Made by a program: the position numbers and the translations under genes. A model generated the notes under the pieces. The model saw nothing but the letters and a program-made list of their open reading frames with translations. It had not been told where the DNA came from and searched no databases. A DNA stretch of 64,000 bases, from contig JAKSTU010000008.1 in the NCBI GenBank assembly GCA_024402435.1, forward strand, positions 1 to 64,000, read 5' to 3'. This DNA comes from Treponemataceae bacterium. Its GTDB lineage: Bacteria > Spirochaetota > Spirochaetia > Treponematales > Treponemataceae. Below, piece after piece: positions 8,548 to 16,975 of this stretch (its first letter is position 1; each line of letters starts with the position of its first letter).

Positions 8548-11500
8548 AAAATGCTTTTTTCATGTTGATCTTGATGCCTTTTTTGCCAGTGTAGAAGTTC
8601 TGGACAATCCTTCTCTGCGTGGAAAACCTGTCATTGTCGGGGGACTTCCCCAAGACCGTCGCAGTGTCGTTTCAACCTGCTCCTATGAAGCAAGAAAATT
8701 CGGTGTTCATTCCGCAATGCCCATTTCCAAAGCCTATCAGCTTTGTCCCCATGGCGTTTTCATCCGCGGCCGTCACCAGCGGTATCACGAACTGTCTTCA
8801 CAGGTTATGCAGATTTTTTCGGATTTTTCACCGGACATGCAGCAGATGTCTGTTGACGAAGCATTTATCGATGTTTCAGGGACACAGCTTTTATGGGGCG
8901 ACCCGGAAGATACTGCAAAGCGCCTGAAAAAGCGGGTAAAAGACGAGACAGGACTTACAGTTTCAGTGGGCATTGCATCAAACAAATACCTTGCAAAAAT
9001 TGCATCAGGGCTTTCCAAACCTGACGGCCTTTACAGAGTCCCCTCCGGAAAAGAAGAAGAATTCATGCTTTCGCTTCCACTTTCAAAAGTTTGGGGAATC
9101 GGTTCAAAATCCTTGGCACGTCTTAATCAAGTCGGATTTTTTACTACACAGCAAGTCCATGATGCAACTCTTTCAGGGCTTACCAACATTTTCGGCCAGA
9201 GCATGGGTTCTTTTTTGTACAATGTTGTAAGAGGTCAGGTTGAAGGCTCCTTTGATGAGGAACCAAAAAGCAGATCCATCAGCGCAGAACGTACTTTTTC
9301 ATTTGATCTTACGGAACCTTATGCAATAGAAACAGCCCTTTCCCAACTTGCTTATACAGTTTTTTTCCGGTCTCTCAGGGAAAAATGCCGGAGTAAAAGT
9401 GTTCATCTTAAAATCCGCTATGAAGATTTTACAACTGTCAGCATTCAGGAAACTTTCCAACGGACGGTTTCATCTTCTGAAGATCTTTATGAGTATGCAA
9501 AAATCCTTTTCAACAAAAAATGGGATCGGGGCAAAGGAATACGGCTTCTTGGTCTTGCAATGCAGAATCTGATTGACGGAGAAACAGAAGAACAGGGCGA
9601 ACTTTTTGATTTCGGCGAAAAGAAAAAGCGTGCTGTCGAAAAAGCGGTTCTGAATCTTGAGCAGAAAAACCATTCATTAAAACTTAAAAAAGCCCGGCAT
9701 CTCATAAAATGTCTGATTCTTGGATTCATGCTTGTATTCGGAAAACCTGATTCTGCACCTGCATTGACTTACGAAAACGGTGATTTTTTTGCAGAAACTT
9801 CGGGAACATGGGAAGCAAAAATTGAATCAGGACTGGAATTGACTGACGGAAAACTTTCCTTCTCAAATCCTGTTTTTTCCCAGAATATTGATTTATATGC
9901 TTATGCCGGATTCGGGGAAAAATTTTCTTTTGAAGGCAGTTTTACCAAAAATTTTCTTTCAAATTCTCTCTTGTTTGAATATTTCGGAAAAGAAGATTCA
10001 GCATTAAAAACGATTAAAGCCGGAAACCGAGGCATTGGCCTTGAATCTGCCGGAATTTACGGTTCGGAAGCGCCCGGAATCCTTTTTTCTTTTGGTGATG
10101 ATTCAAAAACTTGGGCAAACAATACTTTGCTCCGTTATGAGCAGCTTGAAACCTGCACAAAAACTTTTCGCGGACAGAATGAAATCCGGCTTCGCCAGGT
10201 AAACTGCTGGGAATATGCTCAGGGGCAATTTTTTTCTTTTCCCGAAGAAATACCCGTTTCAAGGATAAAGAATCTTTTTGTCCAAAACACAAACGGAAAC
10301 ATTGAAAGGCTTTCCCTTTCTTCTTATGCTGTTTTCAATTCCCGAAACATGATTCTTCTGAAAAATGGCGTAAAAGGCAAACTTTTTGCTGATTTTTTGT
10401 TTGATGCTGATTTTTCGGAGTCTGATTTGAACAATGCTTTGTCCAGGTTGATGCAGAATTCTGCGGATTTTTTATGCAATGGCAGCGTTGATAAACTTCT
10501 CCAATTTACAACTTGTGATTTTTCCGCAGAAAACGGGCGTCTTTTATTGTATGAAAATGATTTTTTTTCACCTTTTCAGAATTGTTCATTTTTTCCGGTT
10601 TCTTCTGCGGCAGGAAAATCCGCTTTTGATGAAGCTTTTCTTGTGTCCGGAAATTTTTCTGACAATTCCCGGTTAAACAGCTTGTCTTTTCAGGATTTTG
10701 GCGGAGATTTTTTTGACAATGACAATTATTGGATGCAAACTGTGCCTTCTTCCACAGGAAATTATCTGTCAGAACTTTTCCCTTTTTCCGCTTTGTCCCC
10801 GGATTTTTATCTTTTGCCCGAAAAAACTGATTTTGTCAGCCCTTTTCAAATTCATATTCAGGAATACAACTCCGTTTCAAGATACGAAATCCCGACAGAT
10901 GCAATTCCCGATTCTGTTGTTGTAACAGTCAATCAGATTCCCGCCCGTTTTTCCTACAACGGTTCAAGCGGTGTTGTTATTATAGAAGAAAATGTCAAAG
11001 AAAATGATCTTGTTACAATCCGTTGGAATGAAAAAGCTTCGAAATCCGATTTCGGAAAAATACGGCTTGTAAACGAAACAAACTGGACCCTGTCTGACAA
11101 TATTGAACTTTACGGAAATTTTTCCGCATTGTGGCCCTTTTTGCCTTCAATTTCCGGAAAAGAAATTCATTCCGACACAAACAGAACTTTGTCCGAAGAA
11201 ATCAGTGCAGAAGCGGGCCTTAAAAGCAAATTCCCTTTTTCAGAAAATTTGGCTTTGTCACTTGATTCCGGCTTTTCCGCACACTTTCTTAACCCTGATT
11301 CAGGCGGTTTGTACTGCATAAGTGATTTTGGAAAACCAGCGGATTTTCATGTTGAAAAACTTAACGGAGGAACTACACTGGTTCTGACAAAGGATTTTTC
11401 TTCAATTCCTTTGAATAAATACGAAAAAGCAGGTTTTCATTTTTTTTCTCCCGATCTTTCAGGACACGAGACAGAAATCGAGGTAAAAATCAGTTTTCTT

Positions 11501-13033
11501 GAACCTGTCATGAATTCCATTTCCGCATTGGATTACAGAAAAGTTCTTGAATACAAACTTTCTGAAGATGATTTGAAAGAATCTGCCTTGTCTCTCCATA
11601 AAATTCTTTTTGATGTCCCCCATGAAGCAGAATATGCCGCACGGATTCAGATTGAAATTGACGGGAATGATGAACTTTTCCCTGAAAAATTTGTAATGGA
11701 AGATTTTTTTCTCTGTGAACCTGTTTGCAATACTGAATTTCAGAACAAAACTTCGCTGAATTTTGAAAACGGTGAAAATATTGTTGGCATAAATTTCAAA
11801 GGTAGCATAAATCCTTATGATGAAAAGAATTATTTTTTTGTAAATGCAAAGGGAAAATGGGATTTCAGTTTTTTGAGCACATCTTTTTCTGCTGATTTCT
11901 CAAAAAAATACGACAACTCTGCTGCTTTTGACAATTTTTCTTATTCTGTTTCTCAAAACCCCGCCTGGAAATATTCGCCTTTTTTCCAATTCAAAGACAC
12001 ATTGTCTTATGTTCCCGATGAAAAAACAGTCTCCAAAACCGAATTCATCGGATTTGATGTGCCTTTGGAAAAAATTGCTTCAAAAATTCAAGGGGATGCG
12101 AAGGCTGATTTTCTCTTTTCTGACAGACTTGAAAAATTTTCAGTTGATTCACAATTTTCTTTTGAAACTGAAAAATTTGCCGGTTATCAATTCAAATGGA
12201 TTTTGAACAGTTTCAGAAAAAGGCCCAAAGATTCGGTTTCATTGAAAAACCGGATAATTCAGTCCTGTCAATTTGATTTTTTGTCATTTGCTCCCGAACT
12301 CCAGTTTTCATCTGAAGGCAAAGTTTCTTCGGCCGGTGCTAATGTTTCGTCCGCTGATTTTTTCAAAACCGATGTTTTTCTTTGTCAGCTTAATTTGCCT
12401 TTCCGAATTTCACGGAATTCTTTTTCACTGCTTTTGTCCGAAAAAATCATTGATTCAGATTTGTCAAAATATGTTCATAACGGGCAGTTTTCCTGGGCGC
12501 GCCCCGTTTTCGGCAATGGAAAAGATCTGCTGATTCCTTCAAAAATCGTTTTTTCCTACAAAGGCGAAACACTTTTGTCTGGCACTGTCCACGATTTTTC
12601 TCTTGAAAGTTTCCAGGAAGCAATCAATTTTTTTGGATTGGAAAACGAACTTTTCGGTTCCGGTAAAATTTCTCTGTCTGATTTTGCTTTGGGCTTTGAT
12701 CTTCTTCTGATTTATTCACAGTTTTTCGGGGAAAATCAGAAAATGTCTTACACATGTGATTTTTCCTTCACAGAAAAAGAGTGGAAACTGAAAAATGCAG
12801 TTTCTGCCACCTTGGGAAGCAAAGAAAACTCAATTAAAATCGGAATTGATTCAAACCTTCAGAACAATGGCGGCAATGATCTGCTTCAGAAATGGAAGGC
12901 CCAATACAATCAGACAATCAATATAAATGAAAACATCGGGCTTCTTATTGAGGGTTCAGCAGTCCTGTCTGTTCAGGAAAAGAAAATCTCAACAGTTTTT
13001 TCCCTAAGTTTGGGAGGCCGCCTTACACTCTGA
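8537..13033 (+). CDS. dinB: In-frame fusion: DNA polymerase IV (DinB) plus large putative outer-membrane/exported protein
   Basis: One open frame of 1,498 codons holds two proteins. Residues 1 to about 385 are a full Y-family polymerase: FFHVDLDAFFASVE (first catalytic Asp) near residue 10, SVDEAFIDVSG near 105, a helix-hairpin-helix region, a little-finger domain and a typical terminal basic tail KKARHL. A signal-peptide-like stretch and about 1,090 residues rich in Phe, Ser and Asn follow, in beta-strand-like patterns ending SLSLGGRLTL, resembling an outer-membrane barrel. No stop separates them. The start is a TTG: the one at 8537 is 7 bases after AAGGAT and is preferred over 8531; both overlap the previous gene. 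A lost stop codon, a true polyprotein or a sequence error are all possible. Confidence 0.75.
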   Translation: MKTEKCFFHVDLDAFFASVEVLDNPSLRGKPVIVGGLPQDRRSVVSTCSYEARKFGVHSAMPISKAYQLCPHGVFIRGRHQRYHELSSQVMQIFSDFSPDMQQMSVDEAFIDVSGTQLLWGDPEDTAKRLKKRVKDETGLTVSVGIASNKYLAKIASGLSKPDGLYRVPSGKEEEFMLSLPLSKVWGIGSKSLARLNQVGFFTTQQVHDATLSGLTNIFGQSMGSFLYNVVRGQVEGSFDEEPKSRSISAERTFSFDLTEPYAIETALSQLAYTVFFRSLREKCRSKSVHLKIRYEDFTTVSIQETFQRTVSSSEDLYEYAKILFNKKWDRGKGIRLLGLAMQNLIDGETEEQGELFDFGEKKKRAVEKAVLNLEQKNHSLKLKKARHLIKCLILGFMLVFGKPDSAPALTYENGDFFAETSGTWEAKIESGLELTDGKLSFSNPVFSQNIDLYAYAGFGEKFSFEGSFTKNFLSNSLLFEYFGKEDSALKTIKAGNRGIGLESAGIYGSEAPGILFSFGDDSKTWANNTLLRYEQLETCTKTFRGQNEIRLRQVNCWEYAQGQFFSFPEEIPVSRIKNLFVQNTNGNIERLSLSSYAVFNSRNMILLKNGVKGKLFADFLFDADFSESDLNNALSRLMQNSADFLCNGSVDKLLQFTTCDFSAENGRLLLYENDFFSPFQNCSFFPVSSAAGKSAFDEAFLVSGNFSDNSRLNSLSFQDFGGDFFDNDNYWMQTVPSSTGNYLSELFPFSALSPDFYLLPEKTDFVSPFQIHIQEYNSVSRYEIPTDAIPDSVVVTVNQIPARFSYNGSSGVVIIEENVKENDLVTIRWNEKASKSDFGKIRLVNETNWTLSDNIELYGNFSALWPFLPSISGKEIHSDTNRTLSEEISAEAGLKSKFPFSENLALSLDSGFSAHFLNPDSGGLYCISDFGKPADFHVEKLNGGTTLVLTKDFSSIPLNKYEKAGFHFFSPDLSGHETEIEVKISFLEPVMNSISALDYRKVLEYKLSEDDLKESALSLHKILFDVPHEAEYAARIQIEIDGNDELFPEKFVMEDFFLCEPVCNTEFQNKTSLNFENGENIVGINFKGSINPYDEKNYFFVNAKGKWDFSFLSTSFSADFSKKYDNSAAFDNFSYSVSQNPAWKYSPFFQFKDTLSYVPDEKTVSKTEFIGFDVPLEKIASKIQGDAKADFLFSDRLEKFSVDSQFSFETEKFAGYQFKWILNSFRKRPKDSVSLKNRIIQSCQFDFLSFAPELQFSSEGKVSSAGANVSSADFFKTDVFLCQLNLPFRISRNSFSLLLSEKIIDSDLSKYVHNGQFSWARPVFGNGKDLLIPSKIVFSYKGETLLSGTVHDFSLESFQEAINFFGLENELFGSGKISLSDFALGFDLLLIYSQFFGENQKMSYTCDFSFTEKEWKLKNAVSATLGSKENSIKIGIDSNLQNNGGNDLLQKWKAQYNQTININENIGLLIEGSAVLSVQEKKISTVFSLSLGGRLTL
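9680..9763 (+). other. Polymerase/exported-protein junction with internal signal peptide
   Basis: After the basic polymerase tail KLKKARHLIK comes a hydrophobic core CLILGFMLVFG and a small-residue site SAPA, where signal peptidase I could cut after codon 9761-9763. This is a standard signal peptide lying inside the frame. The only nearby in-frame ATG (9728) would remove most of the hydrophobic core. An ATA codon at 9704 sits exactly where a normal start Met-Lys would be expected and may be a decayed ATG. Confidence 0.6.
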
Positions 13034-13041
13034 TTCCGGAA

Positions 13042-15051
13042 TTATTCCAAAGGTGAATAATATCCTGCTTCTGCACGGCCTGAACGGTTATAAAGGTAAA
13101 CTTCCACTTCTACCGGCAAATATGCGTTTCCGAAATTGGTTGAAAGGCTTGATGTGTAGGAAAGCGTGTAAACACCTGTCGGAATTGACCAAAGTTCCTG
13201 AGCCAATCCTCCGATTCCGGTGGGCCGGTACAAAAACCAGCTGAGTCCTCCGGTATTTTCAACCAGATAGTCCAGTTCCGAAGAAATTGCACCGCTGGTT
13301 ACGCTTATGACAGAAAAGTTTACTCCGTTGTTTGCAAGATATGCACTTAAATCGCTTAATGTGTAGTTGTTGAAAGCATTTGCAGTAATCCCGCCGTCCG
13401 TAATGAAAACTACAGAACGTTTGTAAGAACCGTTTATAAGATCATTGGTTGCAAGGCGCAATGCAAGATCAAGGGGAACTGTGGATGAAAAATCGGTTTT
13501 CAACTGGGATGACTGGAATGCGTAAACGGAAGCCGGCGTTGCAATCAGTTCTGTAGAAGGAAATGCGCCTGCCGCAATTATTCTCAGGTTGCCCTTGCCT
13601 CCCATGCTTGAAGCGATTTCCGTTACAGCCTGATTCACGGCTTTTTCGTAGGCTTTCATGGAAACAGACCTGTCAATGATGATTGTAATGTCACCTGAAT
13701 CAAGCAAATCAGCTTTTCCGAGCAAAGTCTGTCCGTTTACCGAATAATTCTTTTCCGTGACAGTAAAATTCTCACCTTTCAAGCCTACAACCGGCTGCTG
13801 TTTTCTGTTCTGAATGCGGAGTTCCAGCTGCACAGAAGGAAATTTGTCAGCATTTACCCGGGCAATTTCAACGTAAAGTCCGCCTACAATCTCACTCATT
13901 TCTGAAAGCACAAGAACTTCCTGCTGGTCAAAATCCGTTACAAGAAGATTGTTGTTTTTGTCCAGAGCGGTTCCCGTGATTCTTGAATCAGAGTTTCCTA
14001 TGTCAGCAATTGTTTTCAGTGCTCCTGTCACCGGATCCAGAAGAATCACTTTTGTAGTGTCCGAAATTACCAGCTTTCCTTCAATGATTTTTATTGATTC
14101 AGGAAGGGCAAAAGTTCCGTCTTTTACAAGCTGTCCCTGATAATTTCCTGCAGTGTCAAAAATGTAAACCGCTCCTGTAACTCCGTCTGCAACAAAAACT
14201 TCGTCGTTCAGGACTGCAATTCCTGTGGGGGCGGTAAATTCTCCGAAATAAAAAAGAAAGTCACCGTTTTCGTCAAATACACAGACCCGGCCGTTTCCGA
14301 AATCCGTAACAAAAATATTGCCGTTTGAATCTTCCGCAAGATATTGTGGCCCTACAAGACCGTTGTCTCCCCGTCCGCTTTCTCCCGCCGATCTGATGAA
14401 GTTTCCGCCTGCATCAAGAAAGCTTATGCGGTTTCCTGCAAATTCGGAAATTACGAAATTTCCTGAAGAAAGCCGAAGTATGTCCATGGGACGGTCAAAA
14501 CCTGTCAGAGGCCCGCGGATTCTGTCAAGAAGTATGCCGTTGGTGTCATAACGCAGAATTTCGTTTGAACCGTATGCTACAAGCCAAAAACTTCCGTCTT
14601 CGTTGGCTGCAACTGAAACCGGGTAACTGAAGAAAAGCTGTTCTCCTTCTGAACCGGGAAAGGATCGTGCTTCAACAAAACGGTTTTCTCCAAAGGATTC
14701 CGCACCAAGAATCCTACGGTTTCTTACGATTTCAATTGTATTTTCAAGGAGCTGTCCGCCGTAACCGGCTTCTGAGGCCATTGTCCATTCCTGAATTGCG
14801 GCCCCTTCCATTCCTGCCCGGTAATAGGCTTTCCCAAGCCACTCAATAATCAGGTTTTCTTCAGGCAAGTATGTAAGTGCTTTTTCAAACTGAAGAATTG
14901 CATCATTGAAGGAACCGCGGTAAAAAGCCTGAACACCACGGCGGAACTCTTCTTCGGCAAAACCGCGGTCGCTGGCTGACTGTGAAAAGACAGAACTCAG
15001 TGCAAAAACAAGAACGAGGACTGTGACCAATGTACGCAGAAGTTTTTTCAT
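13042..15051 (-). CDS. Exported TPR - NHL beta-propeller - von Willebrand A protein
   Basis: A 669-aa protein with a signal peptide at residues 1-24 (LVLVFALSSVFSQS). Two or more TPR-like repeats span about 28-105, and NHL/SMP-30-like propeller repeats about 130-395 (recurrent GNFVISEFAGNRISFLD, NIFVTDFGNGRVCVFD). The VWA domain at about 455-650 carries the metal-site motif DRSVS near 464 and FITDGG near 555. The layout suggests a periplasmic or surface scaffold that binds partners through propeller and VWA. Its ATG overlaps the stop of the upstream TPR gene by one base, so the two are coupled. The 3' end converges with the polymerase-fusion gene with an 8-bp gap. No enzymatic role is visible. 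Confidence 0.75.
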   Translation of the reverse strand: MKKLLRTLVTVLVLVFALSSVFSQSASDRGFAEEEFRRGVQAFYRGSFNDAILQFEKALTYLPEENLIIEWLGKAYYRAGMEGAAIQEWTMASEAGYGGQLLENTIEIVRNRRILGAESFGENRFVEARSFPGSEGEQLFFSYPVSVAANEDGSFWLVAYGSNEILRYDTNGILLDRIRGPLTGFDRPMDILRLSSGNFVISEFAGNRISFLDAGGNFIRSAGESGRGDNGLVGPQYLAEDSNGNIFVTDFGNGRVCVFDENGDFLFYFGEFTAPTGIAVLNDEVFVADGVTGAVYIFDTAGNYQGQLVKDGTFALPESIKIIEGKLVISDTTKVILLDPVTGALKTIADIGNSDSRITGTALDKNNNLLVTDFDQQEVLVLSEMSEIVGGLYVEIARVNADKFPSVQLELRIQNRKQQPVVGLKGENFTVTEKNYSVNGQTLLGKADLLDSGDITIIIDRSVSMKAYEKAVNQAVTEIASSMGGKGNLRIIAAGAFPSTELIATPASVYAFQSSQLKTDFSSTVPLDLALRLATNDLINGSYKRSVVFITDGGITANAFNNYTLSDLSAYLANNGVNFSVISVTSGAISSELDYLVENTGGLSWFLYRPTGIGGLAQELWSIPTGVYTLSYTSSLSTNFGNAYLPVEVEVYLYNRSGRAEAGYYSPLE

Positions 15052-15740
15052 CAGTTGTTCCCCCTTATGCCTGCATTTGAAAGTTCTGCAAGGTGTGCTG
15101 CAATTTCACGGCTTGTGCTGTCTTTGTCACGGGCCCGTTTTATGTAAGTGTAGGCTTCTTTTTCAAGACCCATTTTGTAATAAACCCAACCCAGGGAATC
15201 AAGAAAGGCTGCTGAATCCGGATTTGAATCCACTGCCCGCTTGCAGTAAGAAAGTGCTTTTGTCAGGTCCTGATTCATGCAGGCAAGAACGTAACCAAGA
15301 CCGTTGAGTGCAGTGGCGCTGTCCGGTTTAAGTTCCAGAGCACGGAGATAGAATTCTACAGACTGTTCTTTTCTGTCCTGCATCCAAGCCGTATAAGCAC
15401 GTGCGCAGAAAACTTCCGCAGTCTGGTATCCGCTTTCCGTCAGTTTTTCAAGTTCCGTATCGGCAAGGCGGGTTCTGTCCGTTTTGCTGTAAAGCACGGC
15501 CAGTGTCAGTCTGCACTGGTTCAAACGGCGGGTGTTTGTCTCTGATGTAACCACTGTTTCAAGGTAAGACAATGCGTCTTCATAGCGTTTGAGCCGTGCG
15601 TATGACAAACCGGTGTAGTAAGCCAGATCCAAGTTTCCTGCAGCGTTCCCAGATGCAGAAACAGACAGGAATACAGCAAGGGCATCCCGGTAATTGCGCA
15701 TTTTGTATAAAGAAACACCGTCCTGAAATGTATCAGCCAT
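15051..15740 (-). CDS. Tetratricopeptide-repeat protein
   Basis: About 229 aa made almost wholly of TPR helices (repeats near residues 5-38, 45-75, 80-112, 118-150, 150-184 and 186-215; the clearest is PDSATALNGLGYVLACMNQDLTKALSYCKRAVDSNP-like). The frame is open upstream to 15860 but overlaps the kinase gene. The ATG at 15740 has an AAGGA site 7 bases upstream and lies just after the kinase stop, so I use it. No signal peptide from this start, so probably a cytoplasmic partner-binding protein. It is in one unit with the kinase upstream and the VWA protein downstream. Confidence 0.75.
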   Translation of the reverse strand: MADTFQDGVSLYKMRNYRDALAVFLSVSASGNAAGNLDLAYYTGLSYARLKRYEDALSYLETVVTSETNTRRLNQCRLTLAVLYSKTDRTRLADTELEKLTESGYQTAEVFCARAYTAWMQDRKEQSVEFYLRALELKPDSATALNGLGYVLACMNQDLTKALSYCKRAVDSNPDSAAFLDSLGWVYYKMGLEKEAYTYIKRARDKDSTSREIAAHLAELSNAGIRGNN

Positions 15741-15744
15741 TTTT

Positions 15745-16911
15745 TTATCCTTGAATGACTTGTGCGCCTGAAACACTTCTGACCCGGTAAAAAGCGGGTT
15801 TGAATCCGAAGATTCTGTCATAGTCAGCAAGCCTTTTTTCGTAGGCCTCAAGTCCGTCATTTTTTATGAAAGTATATGTACAGCGCCCGAAACCTTTGCC
15901 GGTGATGCGGGAGCATGCTGCTGTTCCGATTTGTGCGGGTCCTTCATGTTCAAGAGTTCGTTTTACAAGCCAGTCAATTTCCGGGCATGAAATTGAGTAA
16001 AGATCCCGCATGTTTTCGTGTGATCTGTTCAAAGCCCTTGCAAAAACCTGAAAATCGTTGTTCCGTAAGCCTTCTGCAGCATCGCAGACACATCTGTATT
16101 CTGAAATCATGCAGAGAAGCCGCCGGCGAACCTCTTCTGTAACCACGGAAAGAACTTCGTTGATTTCTGTCGGTGAATCTTCGTAAACCCAGGAATCACC
16201 TTTTTTTGTTTTGAGTTCTTCAAGAAGAATGAAGTTCTCGAAAGTACGTATGGAATCCTCATTCCACAAAGAAACCCGGGGAACACCGGCATCAGTAAGA
16301 ATTATGGAATAATCTTCAAAATTGCACGGAATTGTCTGATATGTTTCTTTTCTGTGATCAATGAGTATGCAGGAATTTTCTTTTGCAAAAAGTGCCGTAT
16401 AAATGTCCGAAAGATATGAATCAACTCCAAGAAAATCATTGTTTCCGCAATCAATTATGTCGAGAATCGTCTGATCAGTGTAGTCTTTGATGTATTGCCT
16501 GCACAAAGCCATTGCAGTTGCCACTTTGATTGCCGTGGTAATACCGAATCCGGCAGAAGGCTGAAGGTCTGAATACACGGTGATGTTGAGTCCCTGACAA
16601 GTACCGCCTGAATCAATCAGTCCGAATATCATCGCTTTGCAGGCATTTGCCCAGCGGTCTTCCTTACGGTAGCGGAGATTTGCAAGAGTACATTTTTTAC
16701 GGTCTTTAAGCTGCGGAAAAAAGAAATGAAGGGAACCGTCAGTGCGTGGAGAAATTGCAACAGCTACAGGCAGATTGACAGCCATTGAAAGGGTTGCGTC
16801 TTTGAAATACCAGGAATGTTCACCAGCAAGATGAATGCGCCCGGGAGCGCTTACGATAACAGACGGAGAGCATGAAAATTCCTCTATGTGTGCCTTTTTG
16901 ATATTCTCCAT
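15745..16911 (-). CDS. GHMP-family sugar kinase, galactokinase-like but atypical
   Basis: A cytoplasmic small-molecule kinase of about 388 aa with the three GHMP motifs: APGRIHLAGEHSWYF near residue 22, the ATP loop SAGFGITTAIKVATA near 120, and motif 3 ARITGKGFGRCTYT-like (actual start SRITGKGFGRC) near 337. An aspartate in VDSYLSD near 165 is placed like the catalytic base of galactokinase. Two positions differ from classical GalK. The sugar-binding GEHTDY is GEHSWYF, and the phosphate loop GLSSSAA is GFGITTA. A substrate other than galactose is therefore likely. A GTG at 16926 is an alternative start. Divergent from lnt across a 64-bp region. Confidence 0.7.
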   Translation of the reverse strand: MENIKKAHIEEFSCSPSVIVSAPGRIHLAGEHSWYFKDATLSMAVNLPVAVAISPRTDGSLHFFFPQLKDRKKCTLANLRYRKEDRWANACKAMIFGLIDSGGTCQGLNITVYSDLQPSAGFGITTAIKVATAMALCRQYIKDYTDQTILDIIDCGNNDFLGVDSYLSDIYTALFAKENSCILIDHRKETYQTIPCNFEDYSIILTDAGVPRVSLWNEDSIRTFENFILLEELKTKKGDSWVYEDSPTEINEVLSVVTEEVRRRLLCMISEYRCVCDAAEGLRNNDFQVFARALNRSHENMRDLYSISCPEIDWLVKRTLEHEGPAQIGTAACSRITGKGFGRCTYTFIKNDGLEAYEKRLADYDRIFGFKPAFYRVRSVSGAQVIQG

Positions 16912-16931
16912 TTGATTTTTACCCACCCGAT

Positions 16932-16975
16932 TTGAATTGCATATTCAATGCAAAATCATATATTATAATATTATA
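16932..16975 (+). promoter_or_regulatory. lnt promoter region with palindrome, apparently leaderless
   Basis: TATAAT at 16964-16969 lies 6 bases before the lnt ATG at 16976, and no ribosome site is visible. An inverted repeat TTGAAT-TGCAT-ATTCAA spans 16932-16948 between the divergent kinase and lnt genes and could be an operator or contain a -35 element. Confidence 0.4.
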
